Assembly (NCBI GenBank): GCA_037132075.1
Contig: JBAXPV010000015.1
Coordinates: 1-64,000, forward strand
Length of the DNA: 64,000 nt
Source: JBAXPV01 sp037132075
GTDB lineage: Bacteria > Bacteroidota > Bacteroidia > Bacteroidales > CAIXZF01
Direction: 5' to 3'
This document shows, piece by piece, positions 26,968 through 36,553 of the stretch (within the stretch, counting starts at the first letter, position 1; every line of letters begins with the position of its first letter). Made by a program: the position numbers and the translations under genes. Under the pieces are notes generated by a model that ran no database searches, had not been told where the DNA came from, and was given only the letters and a program-made list of their open reading frames with translations.

Positions 26968-27855
26968 ATGCCCAATCAACGCAAAGCAATCCTCTTCGCA
27001 CTATCCGCTGTACTTTTCTGGTCCACGGCCGGGACTGCTTTTAAACTATCCTTAAAATATCTGGAGCCTGAGCAATTGCTTTTCTTTGCGGCATTGATTT
27101 CATGCCTGATCTTCCTATTGTATATTTTAATCCGCCGCCAGGGAAACCAGTTGATACATACCTCAAAAAAGGGGATCTTACATTCAGCATTCCTGGGTTT
27201 CCTAAACCCTTTTCTGTATTATATAGTTCTGCTGAATGCCTACAACATGATACCTGCCCAGGAAGCGGTTGTCTTAAACTATACCTGGCCTCTTGTTCTG
27301 GTAGTTTTGTCGATTCCTTTACTTAAACAAAAAGTTGGGATAAGGGGATTTATTGCGCTGTTTGTAAGCTTTTTAGGAACAGTAATCGTTGTGACCAGAG
27401 GTGATATTTTGGGGTTTAATCCGGGAAATACGACAGGGGCATTAATGGCCTTGGGAAGTGCATTGATCTGGGCACTTTTCTGGATACAAAACCTCAGAGA
27501 CAGTCGTGATGAGGCCAACAAACTTTTCTGGAATTTTCTCTTTGGGACTCTCTATGCAGGTGTTTATATGATAATGTCGACCGGAATCAGGATGCCCTCA
27601 TTTGAGGCCAGCCTGGGCATGACATATATCGGTTTTTTTGAGATGGGAATTACCTTCATCCTGTGGATGATGGCATTGCAGCGCTCAACAAGCACTGCGA
27701 AAGTGTCTAACTTTATCTTTCTGTCCCCGATTTTGTCGCTGGTACTGATTCATTTTATTGTTGGCGAACATATTTACCTTTCATCTGTTGTGGGATTGGT
27801 ACTTGTTTTGTCGGGAATCTGGCTTCAAAAACATGATCCAAAAACAGAGATTTAG
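26968..27855 (+). CDS. EamA/DMT-family transporter
   Basis: A 295-residue inner-membrane protein with ten predicted hydrophobic helices in two homologous EamA halves. The first starts AILFALSAVLFWSTAGTAF and the second GALMALGSALIWALFWI. Drug/metabolite transporters of this family export or exchange small metabolites such as amino acids or nucleosides; the substrate is not readable. I choose ATG 26968 over the in-frame TTG 26947, because the TTG lies inside the promoter element. The mtaB gene follows after 32 bases on the same strand and may be co-transcribed. Confidence 0.88.
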   Translation: MPNQRKAILFALSAVLFWSTAGTAFKLSLKYLEPEQLLFFAALISCLIFLLYILIRRQGNQLIHTSKKGILHSAFLGFLNPFLYYIVLLNAYNMIPAQEAVVLNYTWPLVLVVLSIPLLKQKVGIRGFIALFVSFLGTVIVVTRGDILGFNPGNTTGALMALGSALIWALFWIQNLRDSRDEANKLFWNFLFGTLYAGVYMIMSTGIRMPSFEASLGMTYIGFFEMGITFILWMMALQRSTSTAKVSNFIFLSPILSLVLIHFIVGEHIYLSSVVGLVLVLSGIWLQKHDPKTEI

Positions 27856-27887
27856 TAGTCTGGTGTTTTGTTAATATTTTAGCTTGG

Positions 27888-29219
27888 ATGAAGAAAAAAA
27901 TAGCTTTTCACACTTTAGGTTGCAAACTTAACTTTTCGGAAACATCTGGAATCGCAAGGCAATTTAGGGAAGATGACTATGAACAGGTTGACTTTCAGCA
28001 TGAAGCTGATATTTACGTCATCAATACATGTTCAGTGACAGGCACTGCCGAAAAGAAATGCCGCCAGGCGATACGCCAGGCGCGTAAAAGAAATCCGGAG
28101 GCTTCGATTGCCGTGGTGGGTTGTTTTTCACAATTGCGTCCGGCTGAAGTTGCGAGCCTCGAAGGTGTCGATGTCATCCTGGGCAGTAACACCAAATTCG
28201 ACCTTTTTAATATAATAGAGACCCGCAGTCGTGAAGGCCGCAGAGCGCAGGAGATTCATATTGACGAAAAGGCAAAGCAGTTTAGTGAAACAGAAGATAC
28301 AAAGCCTGGAGGGACTTCTTCCAACACCTTCACACCCTCCTATTCATCGGGTGACAGGACCCGTAGTTTTTTCAAGATCCAGGACGGATGTGATTATTTC
28401 TGTTCCTATTGTACGATTCCGTTTGCCCGTGGATTAAGTCGTTCAGCAAGTATCGACCAGGTGATTGAGATGGCCGGTGAAATCGTCGGACTTGGCATCA
28501 GGGAAATCATCCTTACCGGTGTCAACGTCGGAGATTTCGGATCCAAAGAAGGCAGCAGTCTTTTTGGTTTGATGAAAGCCCTTGAAACGGTAAAAGACAT
28601 AGGGCGGATTCGTATCTCCTCTATCGAGCCTGAGCTTTTAACCGATGAGATGATCGAATGGAGCGCCAAGTCGAAGCATTTCTTGCCTCATTTCCACATT
28701 CCCCTGCAAAGCGGGTCCGACAAGATATTGAAGCTGATGAAGCGTCATTATCAAACGGCAGTCTTTCGCTCCCGTGTGCTAAAAATCAAAGAGGTGATGC
28801 CTCATGCTTGTATCGCTGCCGATGTCATTGTAGGTTTTCCAGGAGAGACAGAAGAGGACTTCATGGACACTTATCGTTTTATTGAGGATCTGCCTCTCTC
28901 CTACTGTCATGTTTTTACGTATTCTGAACGACCAGGCACCCTTTCTGTAAAGCTCGACGATAAAGTACAGGACAGCTTGAAGACAGACAGGAGTATGCGA
29001 CTTCACAGGCTTTCGGAACGTAAAAAAGAGGTCTTTTATCAAAGCGTAAAAGGAAGTCAGCAAGCAGTATTGTTTGAGTCGGACAATGACAAGGGAATGA
29101 TTTATGGCTTCACCGACAATTACATCAAAGTGAAAACGGCCTATGATACAAAGCTCGTCAATGAGATCAGGGATGTAACGCTCGAAAACCTCGAATCAGA
29201 CTTGACCTATCGGATGTAA
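27888..29219 (+). CDS. mtaB: tRNA t6A37 methylthiotransferase MtaB
   Basis: Radical SAM enzyme that converts t6A37 to ms2t6A37 in tRNAs reading ANN codons. The N-terminal UPF0004 domain holds its three cluster cysteines in TLGCKLNFSE, NTCSVTG and VVGCFSQLRP. The radical SAM motif is CDYFCSYCTIPFARG (C-x3-C-x2-C). A C-terminal TRAM domain is present. Length 443 is normal. The early CSVTG and EKKCRQAIRQ pattern distinguishes MtaB from MiaB/RimO. The gene overlaps the convergent membrane-protein gene by 13 bases. The window also encodes miaA, another position-37 modifier. Confidence 0.92.
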   Translation: MKKKIAFHTLGCKLNFSETSGIARQFREDDYEQVDFQHEADIYVINTCSVTGTAEKKCRQAIRQARKRNPEASIAVVGCFSQLRPAEVASLEGVDVILGSNTKFDLFNIIETRSREGRRAQEIHIDEKAKQFSETEDTKPGGTSSNTFTPSYSSGDRTRSFFKIQDGCDYFCSYCTIPFARGLSRSASIDQVIEMAGEIVGLGIREIILTGVNVGDFGSKEGSSLFGLMKALETVKDIGRIRISSIEPELLTDEMIEWSAKSKHFLPHFHIPLQSGSDKILKLMKRHYQTAVFRSRVLKIKEVMPHACIAADVIVGFPGETEEDFMDTYRFIEDLPLSYCHVFTYSERPGTLSVKLDDKVQDSLKTDRSMRLHRLSERKKEVFYQSVKGSQQAVLFESDNDKGMIYGFTDNYIKVKTAYDTKLVNEIRDVTLENLESDLTYRM

Positions 29220-29662
29220 GACTTTTTATATTTAAAGATTTCAAAAAATATAATATACAAAAGTGGCTGGCTTATCATTGTGATCATCAGTACTTCCAGA
29301 AAACTCAATCCGAAGAAAAACACGACACTTAGCATAAGTAGGAAAGTGTTGGTCATCATAGCATAGACGAAGGATTTATAACGAAGGATCATATTCCCGT
29401 CCTCTTCAAATTTTTCTTTTGCGCTGATCACCATCAGCAATCCCACGAGCATCAGCAGGCAAGCAATTTCATCGGCGAGGTTTGTTCGCGTCATCTGCAT
29501 CACCCGGGTGTCAAGGTATGAGGAATGGATGGCAAATATATTGACGTTGAGAAAGTCAGGTTTGTAATTTTGTACCAAAACAAAATAGGCCCATATCGCA
29601 CCTGTACCAAAACTCAAGTAGCCTGCAAAACGAAAATAAAACGGCAAAAAGGGAAAGCGCAT
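29207..29662 (-). CDS. Small membrane protein, unknown function
   Basis: A 151-residue protein with four hydrophobic segments, starting around residues 12-30, 65-80, 98-118 and 120-140. The loop after the first helix (about 31-62) is polar and probably faces the periplasm. I recognise no family. It lies 5 bases downstream of a lipoprotein gene on the same strand, so the two are probably one transcript. Its 3' end overlaps mtaB by 13 bases in convergent orientation. Confidence 0.7.
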   Translation of the reverse strand: MRFPFLPFYFRFAGYLSFGTGAIWAYFVLVQNYKPDFLNVNIFAIHSSYLDTRVMQMTRTNLADEIACLLMLVGLLMVISAKEKFEEDGNMILRYKSFVYAMMTNTFLLMLSVVFFFGLSFLEVLMITMISQPLLYIIFFEIFKYKKSYIR

Positions 29663-29667
29663 CCTGA

Positions 29668-30330
29668 TTAGTTTTCAGCGCTGCTGTAAAGATTTATCAA
29701 GAAACTGGAGCCATCCTGCAATTCAAAACCGACAGCAACGAGTCCAAATCTATGGTTGGTCTTGTAGATTACTTTGTTGATTGCCGGATTGCGGCCGGGT
29801 TCCTCAGTAGTGATCGTCTTGATCAGATAAAACCCATAAGGAAAATCATCAACATTCGTCACTGCCGTTACTGTACGTGTAAAAGTACCGCCATTGGCTT
29901 TTTCACAAGTATAGGTATCTCCTACTTTGGCATCATATTTTACGATGGTGAAAGTCCGGCCGCCAGTATTGGCGAGATCCTGGATGCCATCCGAAGCAAA
30001 TTTCATTTTGACATCAGCAGTAAATGCTCCGCTTGCGGGGTCGTAGGTTCCGAAAGTAAAGTTCGGGATTGTTGCCATTAAGGCTTTGTAAGTTGAATCT
30101 GTTAAAGTGCCGGATACGGTCACTTTAGAAATGCCACCATTTAATTCAGTCACTTTTGCATTCACATTCGTGATTCCGGATACTGAAGTATAAAATGTAT
30201 TGTTCACACTTCCTATAGGTGATTGAGACCCGCTAAGGACGTTTGGGTCATCGTTTTTTTTCTCACAGCTGCTGATGAGAAAAAAGCAAATCGTGAAAAT
30301 TGCAGCGGCACCAATGATTTTTGTTTTCAT
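29668..30330 (-). CDS. Lipoprotein of unknown function
   Basis: A 220-residue protein with a lipoprotein signal peptide ending FLISSC (C22), followed by a Lys/Asp-rich linker, the usual start of a Bacteroidota surface or periplasmic lipoprotein. The remaining about 190 residues are beta-rich with no catalytic motif; KMKFASDGIQDL and GGRTFTIVKYDAKVGDTYTC are the best-ordered stretches. Function is unknown. It is followed after 5 bases by the four-helix membrane protein gene. Confidence 0.75.
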   Translation of the reverse strand: MKTKIIGAAAIFTICFFLISSCEKKNDDPNVLSGSQSPIGSVNNTFYTSVSGITNVNAKVTELNGGISKVTVSGTLTDSTYKALMATIPNFTFGTYDPASGAFTADVKMKFASDGIQDLANTGGRTFTIVKYDAKVGDTYTCEKANGGTFTRTVTAVTNVDDFPYGFYLIKTITTEEPGRNPAINKVIYKTNHRFGLVAVGFELQDGSSFLINLYSSAEN

Positions 30331-30518
30331 ACAAGAAGTTTTAGATGTAGTAAAAATAGGATAATTTTAATTCGATTGTATTTTTTCTAAAATAATGTGA
30401 ACAGCATTGAAAAGCTATAGGTACTCATAATCTGTGCGTAACACAGCGAAAGCCTCAATCCGACCAGATTTTTAAAATAAAAAAATCACATCATGTGTTG
30501 GAGAGATGGTATAATTTA

Positions 30519-30526
30519 TATCTTTG
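30519..30526 (+). promoter_or_regulatory. -7 promoter element for the tRNA cluster
   Basis: TATCTTTG matches TAnnTTTG, with TTG at 30498-30500 as a plausible -33 element 18 bases earlier. It lies 12 bases before tRNA-Ser and should drive all three tRNA genes. Confidence 0.75.
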
Positions 30527-30538
30527 CACCCTCTTACC

Positions 30539-30628
30539 GGAGAGGTGGGTGAGTGGCTGAAACCAACAGTTTGCTAAACTGTCGTAGGGGAAACCCTACC
30601 GGGGGTTCGAATCCCCCCTTCTCCGCCA
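30539..30628 (+). tRNA. tRNA-Ser(GCT)
   Basis: A 90-base class II tRNA. The acceptor stem GGAGAGG pairs with CTTCTCC. The anticodon GCT is at 30573-30575, a long variable arm (GTAGGGGAAACCCTAC) is present, and the T arm carries GGTTCGAATCC. A CCA end is encoded at 30626-30628. It reads AGC/AGU serine codons. It is first in a three-tRNA transcript. Confidence 0.96.
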
Positions 30629-30636
30629 GAAAGCTT

Positions 30637-30711
30637 CGGGGTATAGCGAAGCCCGGTTATCGCGCCTGCTTTGGGAGCAGGAGATCGTAAGTTCGAATCT
30701 TACTACCCCGA
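30637..30711 (+). tRNA. tRNA-Pro(TGG)
   Basis: Acceptor stem CGGGGTA pairs with TACCCCG. The anticodon stem CCTGC/GCAGG surrounds the anticodon TGG at 30672-30674, and the T loop is GTTCGAATC. The terminal CCA is not encoded, unlike the preceding tRNA-Ser, so nucleotidyltransferase addition is needed. It lies 8 bases after tRNA-Ser. Confidence 0.95.
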
Positions 30712-30767
30712 CTTCTCAACTGAGAATCTGATTGCTCAGTTGAATGAAGAAATATTGAAATCCTGAG

Positions 30768-30841
30768 GGTCCGGTAGCTCAGCTGGATAGAGCAGCAGCC
30801 TTCTAAGCTGCGGGTCGTGGGTTCGAGTCCCTCCCGGATCA
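30768..30841 (+). tRNA. tRNA-Arg(TCT)
   Basis: Acceptor stem GGTCCGG pairs with CCGGATC. The anticodon stem GCAGC/GCTGC surrounds the anticodon TCT at 30802-30804, and the T loop is GTTCGAGTC. The CCA end is not encoded. It reads AGA/AGG arginine codons. It is the last of the cluster and is followed by a strong palindromic terminator. Confidence 0.95.
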
Positions 30842-30856
30842 CAACATAAGACACTA

Positions 30857-30890
30857 AAAAGGGGCTAAATGATATCATTTAGCCCCTTTT
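30857..30890. terminator. Bidirectional terminator after the tRNA cluster
   Basis: A 34-base perfect palindrome (AAAAGGGGCTAAATGAT and its complement) followed by a T-rich run on the plus strand. It can terminate the tRNA transcript and, on the minus strand, the large surface-protein gene that ends at 30913. Confidence 0.9.
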
Positions 30891-30912
30891 GTTTTTTACC
30901 ATTTCAACAAAA

Positions 30913-33900
30913 TCATTTCTTGATGACTTTCTGAATTAGCATCGAATGATCCGTTTTTAACTTCAGACTATAGACGCCAGAACTGAAATCAGCCATGTCG
31001 ATCATCAAACCCTGAGAATTCTCCAATGACCTCAAAAAGACAGTCCTGCCTAATTCATCCACTAAACTTAGCTCCCCTGATGGAATCGTTTTGCCAAATT
31101 CAACGCGCAAAGTTGAAGAAACCGGATTGGGATAGGTAATCAAATAGGGTTCATTAGCAATTTCATTGATACCAATTAAAACAGGTTTCATTAAAATCAC
31201 GGAATCGACCTGGGCTTTGTCGCCATTTCCGCCGGTAGCATTCATATCGTCATATTTGCAGCTTGCCTCTAAAGTAGTGGTAAATGGGCTGGAGATATAA
31301 GGTGTAATATCAAAGACTTTCCAACTGAATACATCTGCTGTTGCCGTGGCTGGATTATAATCACTCACACCACTGGTATCGCTTAGCTGCTGTGTACCAT
31401 TTAACATGACCCTGAACCAGGAATACAATGGCCCGGTGCTGTGTGTTTGTCGAAGGGCAAGCTTCAGCCAAAGAGAATTGACTCCACTGACTGTTATGCT
31501 ACATGTTGAGGCTGAAGACATATGATCGGCATAACTATAAGCCTGGGCTGCTGTGGTAGAATTACTGGTACCGCCCGGCCAGGAACCGGCTAACAGCCCG
31601 GTAAACTGGATCCCTGTGGAAGCGACTAAACCAATGCCCGATGTAATAGCAGCAGATGCATTCGCTCCGCCAGTCATTTGAAAATAGTTAATAGCACCTT
31701 CAAATCCATCATAAAAAGGAACAGTATTGATATGTGGCAGTAAATTCAGGGTATAATGAACAATATTGTTGGCAGGGCTGGGATCAGCAGGCAAAATCGC
31801 TTTTGCAATACAGCTGAAAGGAGCACCAGCACTTAGGTTTGTGGTTTGAAGAAAATAATGATTGATCGTTTGGGAAGGCATCAGCGTTCCATAAACAGTA
31901 TCGGTGACAAAGGTTGCTCCATTGTTGGTACTGTAAGATACTGGCAAATTGGTGAGCGGCATCTCTCCGACATTCATCAAACTGATCCCAATCTGTTCAG
32001 CTATTCCAAAACTACAGGCTGGTGTGGGTGAAATCCATGACAGACACTGAACATCTGCGGTAGCTTCTTTGATCTCAAAATCATCGATACAAAATCCTTC
32101 ATTGACAGTATTGGCATTGGTCTCGAAACGGAAACGGAACCTGACCTTTGCTTTACCGGCCAGACTTTGTATTGTAGTGCCATATTTTGTAAATCCATTG
32201 CTTGTTCCACTCCATTTCGGCGGTGCTACCGGTAATTGCAAACCGTAGTTGTTGTAAAAGAGCGTATCAACAGGTACTTTATACCAGGCACTGTCATTTA
32301 CAGAGGCTTCAAGGATCATGGCATCGAAATTGTTTTGCGTCAGGAAGTTCAGATAAACTGAAAGATAAGGATGTGTCAGACTGCTGAAATTATAACAGGG
32401 TGAAACGACATACGTATTGGAGTTGCTCTGATAATTGGCAGTTATGCCGCTTACCCAGCAATTTACGCCGCTGAATGCATTGTTTAATGTGGCTTTAGCT
32501 GGTGTGCCGACCACCCAATCATCTGGTCCGGTAATCGAGCCACTGGTCCAACCGGTATAGGCAGCCTCAAAATCCTGGAAATAAGGATATGTTGTAATAT
32601 AAGGCACTTTGCTCAAGCTGGCTTTCAAAGTATCGTTCGACGCATTAGGATCGCCATTGAGGTTGACAACAACAGTTATGGCATGTGGTCCTACGGCATT
32701 TAAATTTGATGCCATCATGAACGTATAGGAAACAGTACTGTCGGGCATAATCAGGAGACTGAAATTTTCTGTCGCCCAGGAACCGTTGTCAACTTTTAAA
32801 CGAATGGGGAAATTAATGGCAGGAAAGACACCATTGTTTTTTACAGTAACCGAAATATGTTCGGCAAATGTAAGATCACAACCTGAAGCAGGACTTGTCA
32901 GCGCAATCATTCCAACTTCCTGGGATGGTTTTTCATCAATGATAAAATCATCAATAAACACATTGTCGCCTAAAGCATAAGCGCCACCTGGTGCATACTT
33001 ACAGGCTGATTCTAAAGTTATTTTGAATTGAGTGTTGCCAAAAGCTGAAAGATCAAAGACTTCATTAGTATATAGATCATTTACCGGGGTAAGCGGGTTG
33101 AAATTAGTAATGCCGGCAGAATTGGCTAGCTGAATCGTATCATTAATCAGCACTCTGAAATAACTATAACGTGGGCCACCATTGGTAATATTGATCTGCC
33201 GGAGGCTGAGTTTTAATTCCGGGTTACTTAATGAGCTTGCATCCACGAAGCAGCTCGCCGCACTTCCTTGGTGATCAGTATAACTCCAGGCCTGAGCTGG
33301 TGTGGTGGTATTACCCGAGCCGTTGGGCCAGGTTCCAGCCACGGCGCCACCTGTCATCTTCAGTCCCTGCGTATTATTCACCCCAATAGCGGTATCCACC
33401 ATCACTGCAGCATTTGTCGCTGACTGCAGAATCAAATAATTAGTGTTTCCTGCATTGAAATCTTCAAGGAAAGGAAAGGCATTGATCGCAAAAATGTTAG
33501 AAATCGATTTTAACAGGGTGTCGTTGGCAGCATTAATATCACCTGCAACGGCAACGTAAAAACTCATGGAACCCGAACCGGGAGCGGAAAGATCTACTGT
33601 GGTATTAAAAGTATACGTTAATGTATCTCCGGCGACAAGAGTCCCTGGCAATGTTTCCTGGATCACGGTACTGTTGTGTTTAAAAAACACCGGGACATTC
33701 GAAATCGGGACAAAACCGAAGTTTTTAACTTTTACTGTGACTGTCTCATTTGAGGAGAGGCTACAACCAGAGGTTGGGCTGACGACGCTCAGGATACCGG
33801 CATCCGGTGGGGTAAAACCAATATGAACCTGGTCTAAACCAATATCAGTCTGCGCCCCTCCCCCAGCATTTCGGGTTGCCCTGAAGCGAATGACAACATT

Positions 33901-35805
33901 AGGGGAAGCGCTGTTTCCCAGCTGAATCACCTCCTGGGCCCAATTGGTTGCTGTGGTGAATTTCTGCAGGAAGCTAAAAGTACTGCCTCCATCTTCCGAT
34001 TTCCAGACAGCCAGACTGTCGGTACCACTTGTATTCATATAATTGAAACGAAGTTCTTTATAGCCAGGATTTGTAAAATCAACAAAACAAAGTAAAGTCC
34101 CGGTAGCGCCTACTGCTGCAGTAGCAGTATGGAAACGGGCAGAATACAAAGTCCCGTTCGCAGCAGTCGGGTTGTAAATACCTGTGGCAATATTGGTCCA
34201 ATTGGCAGCCCCCCCCTGGTCGTCACGCCTCCAGGAGGCATTTCCCGTGCCAGGTTGATTGTTCCAATAATTAGAAGGCACATCGAGCGAGTCCATTTTA
34301 TTCACCCAGGCGCTGTCAAAACCTTCATCATAAGGAATGCTGGCATACGGCTGAAAATAAACACTTTTAAAAGCGGAATCATTGGCAGTATTGCCGTCAG
34401 GCTGACTGTTAGGATTGGAAGTCCACGCTGTGATCACAGACGAACCGCTCGTGGGAAAAGAGAAACTTCCCAGCACAATATCGGATTGGGAACTTGCTGA
34501 GGGAATATAACCACTCCAATTGTATACCCCTTGCGATACTCCATTCACCTCCCAGTTGATGTCGGCATAAGTCAGGTCCCCACTGCCAAAATTGGACAAG
34601 GTAACTTTGACATCGTTTGTTGCTGAAGCCATGGCGGATGTGGGTTGGGTGATGGCGGAAATTCCTGCGTCATTCACCGGAGCCAGGAATACTTCGACTT
34701 CGTCAAGACCGATATCTGTTCCTCCGGCAGCTGCCGTGCCAGTAGCTTTAAAACGCAAAATAACTGTAGAGGACGTTATGTTTCCCAGATCCTGACTTTT
34801 AAGTTGCCAGGCTGTTGCCGTGGTGTATTTTGTGAGAAATGTAAAGGAGGCACCGTTGTCCTGCGATAAATACAGTGACAAACTATCGGTTCCACTGGTA
34901 TTGATATACCAGAATTTCAACTTTTTAATACCGTTGGTACTGAAATCAAGAAACAGATCCATGATCCCTGAAAGTGCGCTTCCCGAGGAATGAAATCGAG
35001 CTGAATTTGCCGACCCATTGGCAGCAATCGGAGTATATCCACCTGTTGTGGTATTCCATCCGGCAGCGGTATGACCATCATCACTTCTTCTGAAGGAGTT
35101 GTTTCCCATGGCGGGCTGGCTATTCCAGGAATAATCAGGAACATTTCTTAAGCCATCGCCATTGATCCAGTTTGCGTCAAACCCCTGGAAATAGGGAATT
35201 GATGCAAAAACAGGAAGATACGGGTTGACTGTATTGCATCCTGCACCTGGAGTGGCATAACAAGGGGTGCCGTTCACCATACCATAGGCATTTGCATTCA
35301 ACAAACCGGAAGCTATCCAATTTGATCCGATCGTGTTATTTAGGGACGGGTCACAAAGCATTACCGAGGACCCATTGCCGGCAGCTGAGCCAGGCCATGG
35401 AGCATTCGGGCTATATCTCACAGAATCCATGGTAAGGCCAGTATTCGATTTAATGATCACATCTCCCCCGTTGTTCGCCAGGGTTTGCCCGGTCGTCCAC
35501 TGATAGGTTCCGGCGATCCCGAAATATGTCTCCGCTTTAATTGAGCTTTTTGCAATCACCTGGTAGACATAAGGTTGCAATGTAAAGGAAGGAAAAGTAA
35601 AACTCACTGCCCCGCTCATCTGATATGCTGTCATATCAATCGGGTCGGCTGAGTTGTTGTATATTTCAACAAATTCCAGGCTATCACCGGTAGCCCCGGC
35701 AGATGGGTCATTATACATGATCTCAGTGATCACGATGTCCTGTGCACAAACCCGAATGCTTGTAAAAACAAGGACCAACAGCAGAATAGTAAGAGACTTT
35801 TTCAT
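30913..35805 (-). CDS. Very large T9SS-secreted surface protein with lamin-tail domain
   Basis: A 1630-residue surface or secreted protein. The signal peptide (MKKSLTILLLVLVFTSI, cleaved near VCAQ) is followed by a lamin-tail domain (IVITEIMYNDPS onward, about 22-165). Two copies of a beta-sandwich unit follow, marked by NTSGTDSL and DIGLD. Two copies of another unit carry AQAWSYTDH and AQAYSYADH. One MAM-like domain (PYFQDFEAAYTGW) is also present. CARDB-like linkers of the type DAGISAI lie between them. The C-terminal about 75 residues are a type A T9SS sorting domain (YPNPVSSTLRVEFG, ending LIQKVIKK). The frame is open to 35877, but ATG 35805 opens the signal peptide. Adhesion or matrix function is likely; no enzymatic site is visible. 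Confidence 0.92.
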   Translation of the reverse strand: MKKSLTILLLVLVFTSIRVCAQDIVITEIMYNDPSAGATGDSLEFVEIYNNSADPIDMTAYQMSGAVSFTFPSFTLQPYVYQVIAKSSIKAETYFGIAGTYQWTTGQTLANNGGDVIIKSNTGLTMDSVRYSPNAPWPGSAAGNGSSVMLCDPSLNNTIGSNWIASGLLNANAYGMVNGTPCYATPGAGCNTVNPYLPVFASIPYFQGFDANWINGDGLRNVPDYSWNSQPAMGNNSFRRSDDGHTAAGWNTTTGGYTPIAANGSANSARFHSSGSALSGIMDLFLDFSTNGIKKLKFWYINTSGTDSLSLYLSQDNGASFTFLTKYTTATAWQLKSQDLGNITSSTVILRFKATGTAAAGGTDIGLDEVEVFLAPVNDAGISAITQPTSAMASATNDVKVTLSNFGSGDLTYADINWEVNGVSQGVYNWSGYIPSASSQSDIVLGSFSFPTSGSSVITAWTSNPNSQPDGNTANDSAFKSVYFQPYASIPYDEGFDSAWVNKMDSLDVPSNYWNNQPGTGNASWRRDDQGGAANWTNIATGIYNPTAANGTLYSARFHTATAAVGATGTLLCFVDFTNPGYKELRFNYMNTSGTDSLAVWKSEDGGSTFSFLQKFTTATNWAQEVIQLGNSASPNVVIRFRATRNAGGGAQTDIGLDQVHIGFTPPDAGILSVVSPTSGCSLSSNETVTVKVKNFGFVPISNVPVFFKHNSTVIQETLPGTLVAGDTLTYTFNTTVDLSAPGSGSMSFYVAVAGDINAANDTLLKSISNIFAINAFPFLEDFNAGNTNYLILQSATNAAVMVDTAIGVNNTQGLKMTGGAVAGTWPNGSGNTTTPAQAWSYTDHQGSAASCFVDASSLSNPELKLSLRQINITNGGPRYSYFRVLINDTIQLANSAGITNFNPLTPVNDLYTNEVFDLSAFGNTQFKITLESACKYAPGGAYALGDNVFIDDFIIDEKPSQEVGMIALTSPASGCDLTFAEHISVTVKNNGVFPAINFPIRLKVDNGSWATENFSLLIMPDSTVSYTFMMASNLNAVGPHAITVVVNLNGDPNASNDTLKASLSKVPYITTYPYFQDFEAAYTGWTSGSITGPDDWVVGTPAKATLNNAFSGVNCWVSGITANYQSNSNTYVVSPCYNFSSLTHPYLSVYLNFLTQNNFDAMILEASVNDSAWYKVPVDTLFYNNYGLQLPVAPPKWSGTSNGFTKYGTTIQSLAGKAKVRFRFRFETNANTVNEGFCIDDFEIKEATADVQCLSWISPTPACSFGIAEQIGISLMNVGEMPLTNLPVSYSTNNGATFVTDTVYGTLMPSQTINHYFLQTTNLSAGAPFSCIAKAILPADPSPANNIVHYTLNLLPHINTVPFYDGFEGAINYFQMTGGANASAAITSGIGLVASTGIQFTGLLAGSWPGGTSNSTTAAQAYSYADHMSSASTCSITVSGVNSLWLKLALRQTHSTGPLYSWFRVMLNGTQQLSDTSGVSDYNPATATADVFSWKVFDITPYISSPFTTTLEASCKYDDMNATGGNGDKAQVDSVILMKPVLIGINEIANEPYLITYPNPVSSTLRVEFGKTIPSGELSLVDELGRTVFLRSLENSQGLMIDMADFSSGVYSLKLKTDHSMLIQKVIKK

Positions 35806-35910
35806 TTTCGAAGGATTGATGATTGTGATTTTTTTAATTTTTAAAAGTAATATGAAATACACATTATTGTCAAACAAATTTTAAGGTCTTATGTTTAAAT
35901 ATACATAAAT

Positions 35911-35945
35911 AAAAGCCATGTTAATCAGCAGATTACATGGCTTTT
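35911..35945 (-). terminator. Intrinsic terminator after the sigma factor gene
   Basis: An 11-base stem (AAAAGCCATGT with ACATGGCTTTT) around a 13-base loop, followed on the minus strand by TTTTATTTA. It lies 31 bases past the stop of the ECF sigma factor gene. Confidence 0.85.
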
Positions 35946-35975
35946 CCCTTTTACAAGGTAACAACAGAAGCGACC

Positions 35976-36545
35976 TCAGTTGTATTGAGCCAGCATCAGC
36001 TCCAACTTTTTTGTTGCCAGGTGATAGGATGATTTTAGTGCACCTACTGATGTTCCTAGTTTTCCGCTTAATTCTTCAAAAGTCATTTCCCGGTTAAAAT
36101 GCTTCAGCTTAAACACCAACCTTTGCTTCTCTGGTAATGTTGAAATTGCATGATAAAATTGAGACTGTATCTGGTTTCCGGTAGAAAATGATTCATTCAC
36201 ACAAGATTCAACACAGAGATTTTCGATATGAAGCGTTGGGACAATAATAGAACGCCTTTGTCTTTGCTTGAGGTAGGTTCGCGTTTCGTTCAACATGATG
36301 CTGTATATCCAGGTGAATAGCTTGGAATCATGGCGGAAGCTGTCGATGTTTCTATAGATTTTCACAAGGATATTCTGGACTATATCATTGGCATCCTCAT
36401 GCACGCCAACCATTCGGAATACACTCCAATAGATATTGTCGCCATACTCTTCATACATAAGTCTGAATCCTCTTTCAAGCCCTTCCTTACTTTGCATGAG
36501 GCTAACAAGCTGTTGGTCTTTTTCCAATACCATATCTGTTTGCAT
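35976..36545 (-). CDS. ECF-type RNA polymerase sigma factor
   Basis: A 189-residue sigma-70 family protein of the ECF group. Region 2 spans about 25-95 (RMVGVHEDANDIVQNILVKIY is the core-binding and -10-binding part). Region 4 is near 130-185 (LPEKQRLVFKLKHF and FEELSGKLGTSVGALKSSYH form the -35-binding HTH). The region between them is longer than in most ECFs (about 30 residues with two cysteines). No anti-sigma factor gene is adjacent, so control is by other means or by a distant gene. A TAATTTTG element lies 8 bases upstream, implying a very short leader. Confidence 0.9.
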   Translation of the reverse strand: MQTDMVLEKDQQLVSLMQSKEGLERGFRLMYEEYGDNIYWSVFRMVGVHEDANDIVQNILVKIYRNIDSFRHDSKLFTWIYSIMLNETRTYLKQRQRRSIIVPTLHIENLCVESCVNESFSTGNQIQSQFYHAISTLPEKQRLVFKLKHFNREMTFEELSGKLGTSVGALKSSYHLATKKLELMLAQYN

Positions 36546-36553
36546 ATTGTTAG

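Noticed and set aside
26820..26975. N-terminal extension of guaA and a TTG start for the EamA gene
   Set aside because: Both extensions cross promoter elements and a word repeat, and homologues start at the later ATGs (26819 and 26968).
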